Part shown: positions 17,092 through 27,270 of the stretch, piece after piece
Numbering within the stretch: position 1 is the stretch's first letter
How the letters are laid out: each line of letters opens with the position of its first letter
Assembly (NCBI RefSeq): GCF_002920635.1
Contig: NZ_PQSR01000004.1
Location: forward strand, 62,001 to 126,000
DNA from: Streptomyces sp. Ru72
GTDB lineage: Bacteria; Actinomycetota; Actinomycetes; Streptomycetales; Streptomycetaceae
Direction of reading: 5' to 3'
DNA: 64,000 nt
Notes under the pieces: model-generated
Told to the model about the DNA's origin: nothing
What the model saw: only the letters and a program-made list of their open reading frames with translations
Databases searched by the model: none
Program-made: the position numbers and the translations under genes

Positions 17092-20040
17092 ATGGACGGT
17101 GTGCCGCGAGTACCTGAGCAGCGGGGTCCCGAGGATTCGGCGACACCGCGCTTCGGTGTGCTCGGACCGGTGCGCGCCTGGCGCGGGGAGGAGCTGCTGG
17201 CCACCGGTTCGCCGCAGCAGCGCGCCCTGCTGGCCGCCTTGCTGATGCGCGAGGGCCGCACGGCGACGGCGTCCGAACTGATCGACGCGCTGTGGGGCGA
17301 CGACCCGCCCCCGCGGGCACTGGCGGCGGTCCGCACCTACGCCTCCCGTCTGCGCAAGGTGCTCTCACCGGGTGTCCTGCTCAGCGAGTCCGGCGGCTAC
17401 GCGGTACGGCTGGGCGAGCCGCGCTCCCTGGACCTGGCCGCCGCCCAGGAGCTGGCCGCGGAGGCGGAGAAGGCGAGGAACTCCGGGAACCTGTGCCATG
17501 CCCGGCGGGTCCTGAACGAGGCGCTGGCACTGTGGGACGGTGAGCCGCTGGCCGGCGTGCCCGGCCCGTACGCGGAGGCGCAGCGGGCCCGTCTGGAGGA
17601 ATGGCGCCTGCAACTCCTCGAATCCCGCCTCGACATGGACCTGGAACAGGGCTGCCACGCCGAGGCGGTCTCCGAGCTCACGGCCCTGACGGCGGCGCAC
17701 CCCCTGCGCGAGCGGCTGCGGGAGCTGCTGATGCTGGCGCTGTACCGCTCCGGCCGCCAGGCCGAGGCCCTGGCGGTCTACGCGGACACGCGCCGCCTGC
17801 TGGCCGACGAACTCGGAGTGGACCCCCGCCCCGGCCTGAAGGAACTCCAGCAGCGCATCCTCCAGGCGGACCCGACCCTGGCGGAACCGTCGGCACCGGC
17901 ACCGGAGCCCTCGGCCACCCCCGTACGCCCGGCGCAGCTCCCGGCCACCGTCCCGGACTTCACGGGCCGTACCGCCTTCGTCGCCGAACTCAGCGAGGTG
18001 CTGGCGTCGGCGGAGGGCCGGGTGATGGCGGTGTCGGCGCTGGCGGGCATCGGAGGCGTGGGCAAGACGACGCTGGCGGTGCACGTGGCCCACCAGGCCC
18101 GGTCGGCCTTCCCGGACGGCCAGCTCTACGTGGACCTGCAGGGCGCGGGCCCGCGCGCGGCGGAACCGGAGACGGTCCTCGGCTCCTTCCTGCGCGCCCT
18201 GGGCACCGCGGACTCGGCGATCCCGGACTCGCTGGAGGAACGCTCGGCCCTGTACCGCTCGGTCCTGGACGGCCGCCGGGTGCTGGTCCTGCTGGACAAC
18301 GCGCGCGACGCCGCCCAGGTACGCCCGCTGCTGCCCGGCACGGAGGGCTGCGCGGCGCTGGTGACCTCGCGGGTGCGGATGGTGGACCTGGCGGGCGCGC
18401 ACCTGGTGGACCTGGACGTGATGTCGCCCGACGAGGCGTTGTCGTTGTTCACGAAGATCGTGGGCGAGGAAAGGGTGGCCTCGGAGCGGGAGGCGGCGCT
18501 GGACGTGGTGGCGGCGTGCGGCTTCCTGCCGCTGGCGATCCGCATCGCCGCGTCCCGCCTGGCGGCGCGCCGCACCTGGACGGTCTCGGTCCTGGCCGCG
18601 AAACTGGCGGACGAGCGACGCCGCCTGGACGAACTCCAGGCGGGCGACCTGGCGGTGAAGGCCACCTTCGAACTGGGCTACGGCCAACTGGAGCCGGCCC
18701 AGGCCCGTGCCTTCCGCCTCCTCGGCCTGGCGGACGGCCCGGACATCTCCCTGACGGCCGCCGCGGCGGTCCTGGACCTCCCGCTGGAGGAGACGGAGGA
18801 CCTGCTGGAGTCCCTCGTCGACACCTCTCTGCTGGAGTCGGCGGCACCCGGCCGCTACCGCTACCACGACCTGGTCCGCCTCTACGCGCGTGCGTGCGCG
18901 GAACGGGACGAACACCCGCCGAGCGAGCGGGACGCGGCGATGTCGCGGTTGCTGGACTTCTATCTGGCGACGGCGGCGGGAGGCTATTTGATCGAACGGC
19001 CCGGAGACAGGCTGGTCGATCACCTGGAGCGCACCGAGTACGCAGGGCTCGCCTTCTCCGACCGGCGTGCGGCGCAGGACTGGCTGTACTCCGAGGCGGT
19101 CTCCCTGCTCGCCTGCGTACGGCAGTCCGCGCAGCAGCCCGGAACACTCCGGCGTGCGGTGGATCTGCTGTGGGCGGCTGTGGACCTCGCCGAGTCCGGC
19201 GCCAACTCCAAGGAGTACGAGGCCGTCGCGGCGCTTCTGCGGAACACCGCGCGGGAAGCCGGGGACGGCCGGACGGAGGCGCGTGCCCTGACGGCGCTGG
19301 CCTTTGTGCACCACATCTCCGGCAGCAGGTTCGACGTGGCGCTGCAGGAGGCGGAAACCGCAACCCGGTTGGCGCGTGATGCCGGGGACCCGCTCACCGG
19401 ATGCTGGTCGTCCAACATCAGCGGCGTGGTCGCGCTGTACCAGAACCGCCATGACGAGGGCGAGGAGCACTTCACCCACGCCATCGAGAGTTTCCGAGTC
19501 CTGGAGGACCGCCCCGGCGAGGCGAGCGCCCTGTGCAACCTGTCGCGCATCCACCTTGCGACAGGACGTACGGAGAGCGCGGTCGCGTTGGCCCGGCAGG
19601 GCACGGTGATGTACGACGACATGGGCCATGCCCTGCGAGGGGCCAACGGCCGGTACGCGCTGGGCCTCGCCCTGACGCAGAGCGGACGGTTCGCCGAGGC
19701 CACCGAGTGCCTGCACCAGGCCCTGCAGGTGTTCCGGGACAGCCGCCAGCGTCTGTGGGAGGGCATGACGCTGTTCCGCCTCGCCGAACTCGACCTGGCG
19801 GCCCGGCGGCCCGCGCAGGCAGCGGCGAACGCGGAGACGGCACTGACGCTGCTGCGCGGCATCGGCGGGGAGTGGCGTCACGGCAACGTCCTCACCGTGC
19901 TCGGGCGGGCCCTCAACGGCATCGGTCAACTCGACCGGGCCAAGGTGTGCTGGACCGACGCGCTTCAGATCTTCGAGTCGTTGGGCGCGCCGGAAGCGGA
20001 CGAAGTCAGGGGGCTGCTGAAGCCCGTCGCCCTGGCCTGA
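17092..20040 (+). CDS. afsR: AfsR, SARP-type global regulator of secondary metabolism
   Basis: A 982-residue transcription factor that activates afsS and pleiotropically controls antibiotic production. In S. coelicolor it is phosphorylated by AfsK. Domains in order: OmpR-like winged helix (about residues 20-100, FGVLGPVRAWRGEELL), bacterial transcriptional activator domain (about 105-260, ending RQAEALAVYADTRRLLADELG), NB-ARC ATPase with P-loop GIGGVGKTT near residue 320 and VLVLLDNARDA further on, and a C-terminal block of TPR repeats from about 640. Length matches AfsR (993 in S. coelicolor). ATG 17092 matches the known N-terminus better than GTG 17059. The frame is intact over 2.9 kb. Confidence 0.95.
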   Translation: MDGVPRVPEQRGPEDSATPRFGVLGPVRAWRGEELLATGSPQQRALLAALLMREGRTATASELIDALWGDDPPPRALAAVRTYASRLRKVLSPGVLLSESGGYAVRLGEPRSLDLAAAQELAAEAEKARNSGNLCHARRVLNEALALWDGEPLAGVPGPYAEAQRARLEEWRLQLLESRLDMDLEQGCHAEAVSELTALTAAHPLRERLRELLMLALYRSGRQAEALAVYADTRRLLADELGVDPRPGLKELQQRILQADPTLAEPSAPAPEPSATPVRPAQLPATVPDFTGRTAFVAELSEVLASAEGRVMAVSALAGIGGVGKTTLAVHVAHQARSAFPDGQLYVDLQGAGPRAAEPETVLGSFLRALGTADSAIPDSLEERSALYRSVLDGRRVLVLLDNARDAAQVRPLLPGTEGCAALVTSRVRMVDLAGAHLVDLDVMSPDEALSLFTKIVGEERVASEREAALDVVAACGFLPLAIRIAASRLAARRTWTVSVLAAKLADERRRLDELQAGDLAVKATFELGYGQLEPAQARAFRLLGLADGPDISLTAAAAVLDLPLEETEDLLESLVDTSLLESAAPGRYRYHDLVRLYARACAERDEHPPSERDAAMSRLLDFYLATAAGGYLIERPGDRLVDHLERTEYAGLAFSDRRAAQDWLYSEAVSLLACVRQSAQQPGTLRRAVDLLWAAVDLAESGANSKEYEAVAALLRNTAREAGDGRTEARALTALAFVHHISGSRFDVALQEAETATRLARDAGDPLTGCWSSNISGVVALYQNRHDEGEEHFTHAIESFRVLEDRPGEASALCNLSRIHLATGRTESAVALARQGTVMYDDMGHALRGANGRYALGLALTQSGRFAEATECLHQALQVFRDSRQRLWEGMTLFRLAELDLAARRPAQAAANAETALTLLRGIGGEWRHGNVLTVLGRALNGIGQLDRAKVCWTDALQIFESLGAPEADEVRGLLKPVALA

Positions 20041-20069
20041 CCAGCGGATCCCCGTGCGTCGCGGTGGAC

Positions 20070-20091
20070 GTTCATCATTCGTTTATCGCCG
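20070..20091 (+). promoter_or_regulatory. PHO-box-like direct repeat ahead of the afsS-like gene
   Basis: GTTCATC at 20070 and GTTTATC at 20081 are spaced exactly 11 bases, the period of the PHO box/AfsR operator known upstream of afsS in S. coelicolor, where AfsR and PhoP compete. It sits 180 bases before the small gene. A possible minus-10 element was not identified with confidence. Confidence 0.5.
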
Positions 20092-20261
20092 CTTGGCACT
20101 CTCAACCGAGTCGAGCCGTCGCGTCGGGGGGCAGACGGAACGACGAACGGTCGGCCCTCTAAGGTTAACCGGCCCAGCAGGTCCGTCCGGCAGCCCTCGG
20201 GGGAGTTGCCGGGCGGGCCCTTGCCAACTCATCGCAGAACACCGTCAGGGGAGCCAGCGAA

Positions 20262-20459
20262 ATGAGCGAGAACACCACCGACAACGTCCACGCCACGGAC
20301 GAGCCGACCGGCGACGCCTCGACGGACAACGTCCACGCCACCAGCGAGCCGGTCACCGTCATGAACGTCCACGCCACGAGCGAGCCGCTGAAGCTGGCGG
20401 CCGACGGCACCGGCACGGCCACGCCGGACAACGTCCACGCCACGGACGAGAAGGCCTGA
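20262..20459 (+). CDS. afsS: AfsS-like small sigma-like protein with NVHAT repeats
   Basis: A 65-residue acidic protein directly downstream of afsR, the position of afsS, the target through which AfsR raises antibiotic production. It consists of four copies of a T-x-D-N-V-H-A-T-x-E-P repeat (TDNVHATDEP, TDNVHATSEP, VMNVHATSEP, PDNVHATDEKA). S. coelicolor AfsS instead carries repeats of the form T-x2-D-N-H-M-P-x2-P-A. The repeat spacing and location match but the repeat core differs, so the name rests mainly on position. GGGAG lies about nine bases before the ATG. Confidence 0.75.
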   Translation: MSENTTDNVHATDEPTGDASTDNVHATSEPVTVMNVHATSEPLKLAADGTGTATPDNVHATDEKA

Positions 20460-20642
20460 CAGACCAATTCCCACACGGGGATCGGCCGCGACGGCGCGGA
20501 GGGGGAGCCGTCGCGGCCGAAGTTGTCCCACCTACGCGCCGCCGGCCTCGGCGCCCTGGCCGACGTCGGCTTCCCCGGCCCGACACCGGCATGACCGCCC
20601 CGAACGACCCTCACGCCAGCTCGATCGCCGGTGGGCGGAACG

Positions 20643-21206
20643 TCATATGCGGCGCGGCACGGCTCCGTCCTGCCAGCGGTAGAGGTCGCGCAGCAGGGAA
20701 ATCTCGGCGCCGTGATGGATCAGCTCCCTGTTGACGTGCAGGACCCTGTTCTCCATCGGAAACCGCTCGGGACCCACCGTGGGCGCATTCTCCAGGTCAG
20801 CGTCCGAGAGTTCGCGGACCCCCGCGTTCCATCTCCCATACATCTCATCGAGCTGTTTCAGCGCCTCGTCAGCGGTCCCCGCGTAGGCGAATGTCTCGGA
20901 GTCGACGTCCTGGCCGCCGAAGTACCATCCGACCCGATAGCCCAGGCACGAGACGATGACGTGCGCCAGCCGCCAGGCGATCGTGGTCACCGGCGCCGGC
21001 ACCGGGTCAGGGGACGCGGAGTCCATCGTCCACTCCCCCGAACCTGCCGACATCGGTGCGGCCGACGTGCCACGTGGGCGGATGCTCCAGCAGCCGCGCA
21101 CCGGCTCCCAGAAGTACTCCTCATCGGTGAGACCGTCCAGCCGCGGCCTCAGGTTCCTGTGCCAGTACCAGTCCAGCTGCTCCGCGAGCCGCTCGCTTCT
21201 TGTCAT
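20643..21206 (-). CDS. DinB-family protein
   Basis: A 187-residue helical protein of the DinB/MDMPI-like superfamily. It has an N-terminal LDWYWHRNLRPRLDGLTDEEYFWEP, the core TTIAWRLAHVIVSCLGYRVGWYFGG, and the metal-binding C-terminal VLHVNRELIHHGAEISLLRDLY. Such proteins bind a divalent metal with three histidines and may be thiol-dependent transferases. No substrate can be named. It is transcribed toward the afsS-like gene. Confidence 0.8.
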   Translation of the reverse strand: MTRSERLAEQLDWYWHRNLRPRLDGLTDEEYFWEPVRGCWSIRPRGTSAAPMSAGSGEWTMDSASPDPVPAPVTTIAWRLAHVIVSCLGYRVGWYFGGQDVDSETFAYAGTADEALKQLDEMYGRWNAGVRELSDADLENAPTVGPERFPMENRVLHVNRELIHHGAEISLLRDLYRWQDGAVPRRI

Positions 21207-21285
21207 TTCCGCACGCTACATACACCGGAGACCGGCTGCGACCCTCGCGGACGCCGTCGCCGGCCGTGGGCCGCGAGCGCGCGCC

Positions 21286-22323
21286 TCACAGTTCCTCGAT
21301 CAGCCCGGCCGCGCGGATCACCGCCGCCAACGCGTCGGCGTCGCCCGTGCGTCGGTGGACCTCGAGGCAGGCGTCGGCGAGTTTGATGACGTGTTCGTCG
21401 CCGTGGCGGACGGCCAGGGCGAAGACCTCCTCCGCCGACTCGGGGGCGGTGGGGAGGCTGTGCCGGGGTGCGGGGGCGGCGGGGGTGTAGGCCGCGGTCA
21501 CGGCGGCGCTCGCTGCCCAGGCCGCGTGCAGGCTCGTCGCCCAGTGGGTGCGCGGCAGTGCGGGCAGGGTGCGCAGGACGGCCATGGGGGCGGTCGCGGC
21601 GTGGACCAGCATGACGGGCGAGCCGTGGGCGTTGGCGAGGTAGTGCACGGCCGCGGCGGTCGTCACGTCGGCCAGGCGGTCGCGGGCCTGGTCGGCTTCG
21701 GTGGCGGGTCGCAGCGCGGCCAGCGCGGTGGGCCAGTCGGGGAGGTCGGTGAGCTGGTCGAGGCGGTGGTTGATGCCCGCGCTCTGGTCGGGTACCCGGG
21801 GAACGCCGGCGAGGGCCGACGCCGGGTCGGCGGTTCCGGAGGGGGCGGCGAGCGGGACCCGTTGCCAGCGTGCCGCCCAGTAGCCGAGGGCTTGGCCCAG
21901 TTCGGCCAGGCGCGGTCCGTCCTCGTGGTCCAGCAGGGCGTGGACCGCGTGGCCGGTGCGGATCACACCGTGGGTGGCGCCGGCCGCGATGCCCGGGAGC
22001 AGCCTCGGCCACCATGTCGCCAGGACCGTACGCCAGGGTTGTTCCGTCAACTCGTGGGCGAAGAAGGCGAGCCAGTCACCGAGGCGACGAGGGTCCCCGA
22101 GAGCGGTGCGCCAGTCGTCGGCCGTGAGGGGCGAGGTGCCCCGCGGTAGCTCGTCCAGCCGGCGGGTGTAGAGGTCCAACCAGCGGTGGACCTGGCGGGC
22201 ATGGCCCCGTCTGACCATGGATTCCACCGCCATGGGGCCGTGATTGCTCAGCCAGCCCTCGAACTCCGGTCCCGTCCGGTGCAGCCGTTCGTACGCCTCG
22301 TCGAGTGTGCCGTCGATGGTCAT
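21286..22323 (-). CDS. Questin oxidase-like family protein
   Basis: A 345-residue protein that resembles the questin oxidase/DUF4243 group: an early FEGWLSNHGPMAVESMVRRG segment, helical middle with ATHGVIRTGHAVHALL, and C-terminal RHGDEHVIKLADACLEVH. Fungal questin oxidase opens an anthraquinone ring; bacterial members are uncharacterised, so no substrate is inferred. The frame is intact, next to two truncated catabolic genes. ATG at 22323. Confidence 0.7.
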   Translation of the reverse strand: MTIDGTLDEAYERLHRTGPEFEGWLSNHGPMAVESMVRRGHARQVHRWLDLYTRRLDELPRGTSPLTADDWRTALGDPRRLGDWLAFFAHELTEQPWRTVLATWWPRLLPGIAAGATHGVIRTGHAVHALLDHEDGPRLAELGQALGYWAARWQRVPLAAPSGTADPASALAGVPRVPDQSAGINHRLDQLTDLPDWPTALAALRPATEADQARDRLADVTTAAAVHYLANAHGSPVMLVHAATAPMAVLRTLPALPRTHWATSLHAAWAASAAVTAAYTPAAPAPRHSLPTAPESAEEVFALAVRHGDEHVIKLADACLEVHRRTGDADALAAVIRAAGLIEEL

Positions 22324-22395
22324 GGGACCTGACGGTAGGCCGGCACCGGGCTTTCATCATCGGACCTCGGATCGAGACTCCACCCTCCATCGGGC

Positions 22396-23262
22396 CTACG
22401 ACGGCCCCGGGCCCAGTCGCGTGCGCCCGCGCAACTCCCCCTTCACCACCTTCCCGCTCGCGTTCCTCGGAAGGGCCTCGACGAACTCGACCTCCCTCGG
22501 GACCTTGTAGTTCGCCATCCCGCGGCGGGACCACGCGATCAGGTCGTCCGCCGTCAGCACCGCCCCCGGGCGTCGTACCACGTACGCCTTCCCCACCTCC
22601 CCGAGCCTCGGGTCCGGCACGCCGATCACCGCCGCCTCCGCCACATCCGGGTGCAGGGCGAGGAGTTGCTCTATCTCCGCCGGGTACGCGTTGAAGCCGC
22701 CCACGACGAACATGTCCTTGATGCGGTCCGTGACGCGGAGGTTGCCCGCCGGGTCCAGTACCCCGACGTCTCCGGTGCGGAGCCAGCCGTCCGAAGTCAG
22801 GACTTCCGCCGTGGCCGTCTCGTCCTCGAAGTAGCCCTGCATGACGTTGAAGCCCCGGACCAGGATCTCCCCCGGAACTCCCGCGCCGAGCGGCTCGCCC
22901 TCCGCGTCCACCACCCGCACCTCCACTCCCGGGATCGGGCGGCCCGATGTCGTCGCGATCACCTCCGGCGGATCACTCCTGCGGCACATCGTCACGAAAC
23001 CGCTCGCTTCCGACAGGCCGTACGCCGTCAGGACCGTCTCCACGCCGAGTTCGCCCCGCAGCCGTTCCACCAGACGCAGCGGCACCACCGCCGCCCCCGT
23101 CACGACCAGGCGCAGAGCGGACAGGTCGTAGGCGGCCCTCGACGGGTGGTCCAGCAGCGCCTGGTGCAGGTTCGGTGGGCCCGGCAGGACGGTCACCCGC
23201 TCCGCCGCGGTGTTCGCCGGTGCCGCGTCCACGGTGAACACCGACTGCGCCTGGACGATCCG
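22396..23262 (-). pseudogene. Fatty-acid/aryl CoA ligase (AMP-forming), 5-prime truncated
   Basis: About 285 C-terminal residues of an adenylate-forming acyl-CoA ligase: VTVLPGPPNLHQALLDHP, then VVTGAAVVPLRLVERL, AYGLSEASG, GWLRTGDVGVLDPAGNLRVTDRIKDMFVVGG and the catalytic-lysine end LPRNASGKVVKGEL. The first half, including the AMP-binding P-loop, is missing. Upstream of about 23260 the DNA is an enoyl-CoA hydratase reading the other way, so the deletion joined the two divergent genes inside both coding regions. Confidence 0.85.
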
Positions 23263-23787
23263 CTGCTGAGGATCGGCCCGAAGGCGAACGACCTGTGGAA
23301 GCCGGTGATCGCCGCGGTGCGCGGCATGGCCTGCGGCGGTGCGTTCTACCTGCTCGGCGAGAGCGAGTTCGTCGTCGCGGACGAGACGGCCTCGTTCTTC
23401 GACCCGCACACCACCTACGGGATGGTCAGCGCGTACGAGGCGGTGTACATGGCGCACCGGATGCCGTACGGGGAGGCGGCCCGAATGGCGCTGATGGGGA
23501 CCGCCGAACGGATCTCGGCGCGGCGGGCGTACGAGATCGGGCTCGTGTCCGAACTCACCGCGCCCGGCGGTGCGTTGGAGGCCGCGGTGCGTTGTGCCGC
23601 CGTCGTCGCCGCCTGTCCGCCGGAGGGCGTGCAGGGCACCGTACGGGCGCTGTGGGCAGCGAAGGAGGCGGCACGGGCGCAGGCCCTGGCGCAGGCACCG
23701 GCACTGATCGCGCTCGGGAACCTGCCGGTGGAGCGGCAGGCGGAGCTGTTCGCGGGGCGGCGGAAGGATGGGTTCCGAGTGCGGTGA
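23250..23787 (+). pseudogene. Enoyl-CoA hydratase, 5-prime truncated
   Basis: About 175 C-terminal residues of a crotonase-fold protein, beginning DDPLLRIGPKANDLWKPVIAAVRGMACGGAFYLL, which contains one of the oxyanion-hole segments (GMACGGA). It continues through FFDPHTTYGMVSA and RISARRAYEIGLVSEL to a normal stop. The N-terminal third, with the other oxyanion-hole region, is gone. No ATG or ribosome site precedes the remnant. It is joined head-to-head to the truncated CoA ligase, and any promoter and operator that lay between them has been deleted. Confidence 0.85.
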
Positions 23788-23924
23788 GGAACCGCTCGGC
23801 CCCCCTCCGGCGGCCACGGTATGGCACGTGCCGACCACAGGGCGTAGCGTCAAGGGTGACGGCCGTCGTCCCGAACCCCTTCCGTCCGGTCCGGTGCGAC
23901 GGCCGTCTCCACCCGTCTTGTGGC

Positions 23925-26291
23925 TCAGGTGGTGCGGGACGTCCCCGTGCCCTTCTCCGCGTCCAGCGCGTACACGCAGCGGTCCTTGCTGCACGCGTAC
24001 ACCACGCCGTCCTTCACCACCGGGGCACCGGTGATCTCGCCGCCGGTGGCCAGCTTCCAGCGCAGGCGGCCGTCGTCGGCCTTCAGGGTGTACAGCAGGT
24101 GGTCCGTGGAGCCGAAGTGGATGCGGCCCTCCGCGACCGCCGGGGAGCCCACGATGTCGCCGCCCGCCTGGAAGCGCCACTTGGGGGTGCCGGTGACGGC
24201 GTCGAGGGTGTACAGACCCTTGCCGCTGCCCACGTGGACGTGCCCGGCGGCCACCAGCACCGGGTCGATCGCCGCCCGGGACTCGGTGGCGATCCGCCAG
24301 CGGTCACGGCCGTCCGCCGCGTCGAGGGCGTAGACCGTGCCGAGGTAGTCCGCGAGGTAGACGCCGCCGCCCGTCACCGCCGGGCCGGGGGCGAAGGCGG
24401 GCGGGCTCAGGAAGACCGCCGGCGCCTCGAAGTGCCAGCGCAGCATGCCGCTCGCCACCTCCAGGGCCAGGACGCGGGTGCCGGCACAGAGGTACACACA
24501 GCCGTCCGTCGCGTGGGTGAGGCGTACGGGGACCCCGCCGCAGGAGGCCGCGTCGCCGATGGGGTACGACCAGCGCTCCTCGCCGCTGCGGGCGTCCAGG
24601 GCGCGCAGCCGGGCGTCCTGCCACACGTACACCGTGCCGTCGTGGAGCGCGGGGCCCGCCTCCGGGGTCTCGAACTCGGTCTGCGCGCCGGTGAGCTCCC
24701 ACAGCTTCCGGCCGCCGGACGCCTCCCACGCCTGTACGCCGCCGCCACGGGTGGCGGTGACGACCGTGCCGCCGTCGGCCTTGAGGGAGTACACCCAGCC
24801 GTCCATCTGCAGCCGCCACAGATCGGTGCCCTCGCGGGCGTCCAGGGCCAACAGGGTGGGCCCGTCGGAGGCGTGGACACGGCCGTCCGCGACCGACATC
24901 GACCAGGCGACGTCGCGGGTCTTGAAGCGGCGGCGGCCGGTCGCCACGTCCAGGGCGTGCACCTCGAAGGAGGTGACGTAGACCAGGTCGTCGGCGACCG
25001 TGGGCGTGCCCCACACGTCGTTCGACATGCGGAAGCGCCACGGGCGCCAGCCGGAGGCGGCCTCCGGGGGCGCGGGCGGCGCGGGGACCGCGGACACGGC
25101 TCCGGGCACGCCGTTGACCCCGGCCGCCGGGCGGGACCAGGACGCGGCGAGCGCGGAGTGAGGCGGCGGCGCCTTCAGCGCGGCGGCCCGGGCGTCGGCG
25201 ACCCGCGGCCCGGGGCCGATCGGCACGGAGGAGCCCGCGAGCCGCACCGGCCCGGAGTCGGGCGCGCCGGCCGGCATCGGCACCGGGTCGTGGGACGGCG
25301 GAGGCGGTACCGGGTCGTGGGAGGGCGGGGGCGGCACCGCGGGGCGCGCGCCGCCGCCGCTGCGGTTGCCGGAGGCGGAGGGCTTGGTGGCAGGGCGCCC
25401 GCCACGGCGGCCCTCGATCAGGGTGACGGCCTTCTCGGGCAGCCACGCCGACGCCGTACCGCTGTCGTCGGAGCCGGAGCCGAACAGGTGCGGGGCGAGC
25501 TGCGCCTGGAGGTCGGCGGGGTTGGGGCGGGCGGTGGGGTCCATCTGCATGCAGGACTCGATGAGCGGGCGCAGCTCGTCCGGCAGGCCGGTCAGGTCCG
25601 GGCCCTCGCGCAGCAACATGAAGACGGTCTCGACGGGGTTCGCGCCGTGGAAGGGCGGGTGCCCGGTGGCCGCGAAGACGAGCATCGAGCCGAGCGAGAA
25701 CACATCGCTGGCACCGGTGACGCTGCGTGAGTCCTTGGCCTGTTCGGGGGACATGTAGGCGGGCGTGCCGACGGCCACGTTGGTCATGGTCAGACGGGTG
25801 TTCGATACGCCGGAGGCGATCCCGAAGTCGATCACCCGGGGGCCGTCCTCCACGACGAGGACGTTCGACGGCTTCAGGTCCCGGTGGACCAGGCCCGCCC
25901 CGTGGATGGACTGCAGGGCCTCGGCCACGCCTGCCGCGAGCCAGCGCACCGCCTGGGCCGGCAGCGGGCCGCACTCGGTCACTATCTCCTCGAGGGAGGG
26001 CGCGGGCACATAGGCGGTGGCGAGCCAGGGCACGGCCGCGCGCGGGTCGGCGTCGACCACGGCGGCGGTGTAGAACCCGGAGACCGCCCGGGCGGCCTCG
26101 ACCTCGCGGGTGAAGCGCACCCGGAACAGCTGGTCCTCGGCCAGTTCGGTGCGCACCGTCTTGATCGCCACGCGCCGGCCGGACGCCGAGCGCGCGAGAT
26201 AGACCAGCCCCATGCCGCCGGCACCCAGCCGTCCCAGCACCTCGAACGGCCCGATCCGCCGCGGATCGTGCTGCGTCAGCTGATCCACCAC
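23925..26291 (-). CDS. afsK: AfsK, serine/threonine protein kinase with PQQ-like propeller
   Basis: A 788-residue kinase that phosphorylates AfsR in S. coelicolor and takes part in polar growth control. The N-terminal kinase domain has GRLGAGGMG (P-loop, about 20-28), VAIK (about 41), HRDLKPSN (about 134-141), DFG (about 155) and [12 protein letters not shown] Pro-rich linker (about 300-420, [19 protein letters not shown]) follows. The C-terminal half is a beta-propeller of PQQ-binding-like repeats, seen as repeated A-x-D-A-x-x-G-x-x-x-W units. AfsK is cytoplasmic but membrane-associated. Start GTG 26291 gives [14 protein letters not shown] with GGAGG ten bases upstream. Intact. Confidence 0.95.
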   Translation of the reverse strand: MVDQLTQHDPRRIGPFEVLGRLGAGGMGLVYLARSASGRRVAIKTVRTELAEDQLFRVRFTREVEAARAVSGFYTAAVVDADPRAAVPWLATAYVPAPSLEEIVTECGPLPAQAVRWLAAGVAEALQSIHGAGLVHRDLKPSNVLVVEDGPRVIDFGIASGVSNTRLTMTNVAVGTPAYMSPEQAKDSRSVTGASDVFSLGSMLVFAATGHPPFHGANPVETVFMLLREGPDLTGLPDELRPLIESCMQMDPTARPNPADLQAQLAPHLFGSGSDDSGTASAWLPEKAVTLIEGRRGGRPATKPSASGNRSGGGARPAVPPPPSHDPVPPPPSHDPVPMPAGAPDSGPVRLAGSSVPIGPGPRVADARAAALKAPPPHSALAASWSRPAAGVNGVPGAVSAVPAPPAPPEAASGWRPWRFRMSNDVWGTPTVADDLVYVTSFEVHALDVATGRRRFKTRDVAWSMSVADGRVHASDGPTLLALDAREGTDLWRLQMDGWVYSLKADGGTVVTATRGGGVQAWEASGGRKLWELTGAQTEFETPEAGPALHDGTVYVWQDARLRALDARSGEERWSYPIGDAASCGGVPVRLTHATDGCVYLCAGTRVLALEVASGMLRWHFEAPAVFLSPPAFAPGPAVTGGGVYLADYLGTVYALDAADGRDRWRIATESRAAIDPVLVAAGHVHVGSGKGLYTLDAVTGTPKWRFQAGGDIVGSPAVAEGRIHFGSTDHLLYTLKADDGRLRWKLATGGEITGAPVVKDGVVYACSKDRCVYALDAEKGTGTSRTT

Positions 26292-26532
26292 TTGCCTGCC
26301 ACCTCCCCGTACGGGTCGCGTCATGCGCCTTGTGCACGCGACCCCGTGCAGCGTCTCACCACCGCACCGCCATGGCGGCACGCACCCCGATTCTTCCTGT
26401 CCGGGCGTGTGGAAGCTAACCCGAGGGCGGAACGGGGTGTCTCAGGACAAAAGCATGGCGCACGAGGGTACGGGAAGCGGGCGCCCGCATGGTGGAACAG
26501 GGGCCTGCGGACAAGGGGCCCGCAGGGCCTCG

Positions 26533-27270
26533 TCAGCGCTGGAGCAGCGCGAAGGACGCCCCCTGGTCGTCGCTGACCACCGCCACTCGTCCGTACGAGG
26601 TGTCGAACGCCGGTACCTGTACGCGCCCGCCCAGCCGGGCCACCGCGCCGAGCGCCGCCGCGCCGTCCCGGACGCCGAAGTGGACGAGGAAGTGCGGCGG
26701 CATCTCGGCGGGGAAGACGTCCTCGATCGGGGCCCGCCCGAAATCGGGGACGGCGCCGGGGCCGAACAGGGCGTCGTGGAACAGGCCCGTGTAGAAGGTG
26801 TTCGCGGCGGCCGTGTCCCGCGTGTACAGCTCGGCCCAGGTGAAGGAGCCGGGCTCGTGCCGCTTGCCGAAGCCCGCGTGCGCCCCGGCCTGCCAGAGCC
26901 CGAACACGGCGCCCTCGGAGTCGGCGGCCAGCGCCGCGGTGCCGAGGTCGTCCACGGGCTCGGGAAGGGCGACGACCTGGCCGCCGGCCGCCAGGATCCG
27001 CCGGGCGAGCGCGGTGGCGTCGGGGGTGGCGAAGTACACCGTCCAGACGGTGGGCATCCGCCCGTCGACCTTGCGGCTCAGCGCGGCCACCGGTTCGCCG
27101 CCGAGGTGGGCCCACACGGATGAGCCGGGCGCCTCCTCGAAGCTCCACCCGAAGAGCTCACCGTAGAACCGCTTGCCCGCCTCGAGGTCGGGCAACTGCG
27201 CGTCGATCCAGCACGGGACGCCCTCGGGGAAGGGGCCGTCGTGCGAAGACGATGGCGGATTTTCGGCCAT
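26533..27270 (-). CDS. VOC (glyoxalase/bleomycin-resistance-like) family protein
   Basis: A 245-residue protein with two tandem vicinal-oxygen-chelate modules: PCWIDAQLPDLEAGKRFYGELFGWSFEE (first, residues 18-120) and FTWAELYTRDTAAANTFYTGLFH (second, 140-240). Such two-module proteins are common in Streptomyces as uncharacterised hydroxylase- or glyoxalase-like enzymes. It is divergent from the TetR gene, so that regulator might control it. The ATG at 27270 fits the family N-terminus. Confidence 0.85.
   Translation of the reverse strand: MAENPPSSSHDGPFPEGVPCWIDAQLPDLEAGKRFYGELFGWSFEEAPGSSVWAHLGGEPVAALSRKVDGRMPTVWTVYFATPDATALARRILAAGGQVVALPEPVDDLGTAALAADSEGAVFGLWQAGAHAGFGKRHEPGSFTWAELYTRDTAAANTFYTGLFHDALFGPGAVPDFGRAPIEDVFPAEMPPHFLVHFGVRDGAAALGAVARLGGRVQVPAFDTSYGRVAVVSDDQGASFALLQR

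Noticed and set aside
17365..19929. 854-codon minus-strand frame opposite afsR
   Set aside because: No known domain, and composition of a shadow. AfsR domains are clear on the plus strand.
22321..22340. CCTGACGGTAGGCCGG upstream of the questin-like gene
   Set aside because: Only the left arm CTGACGG matches; the right arm GTCAG is absent.
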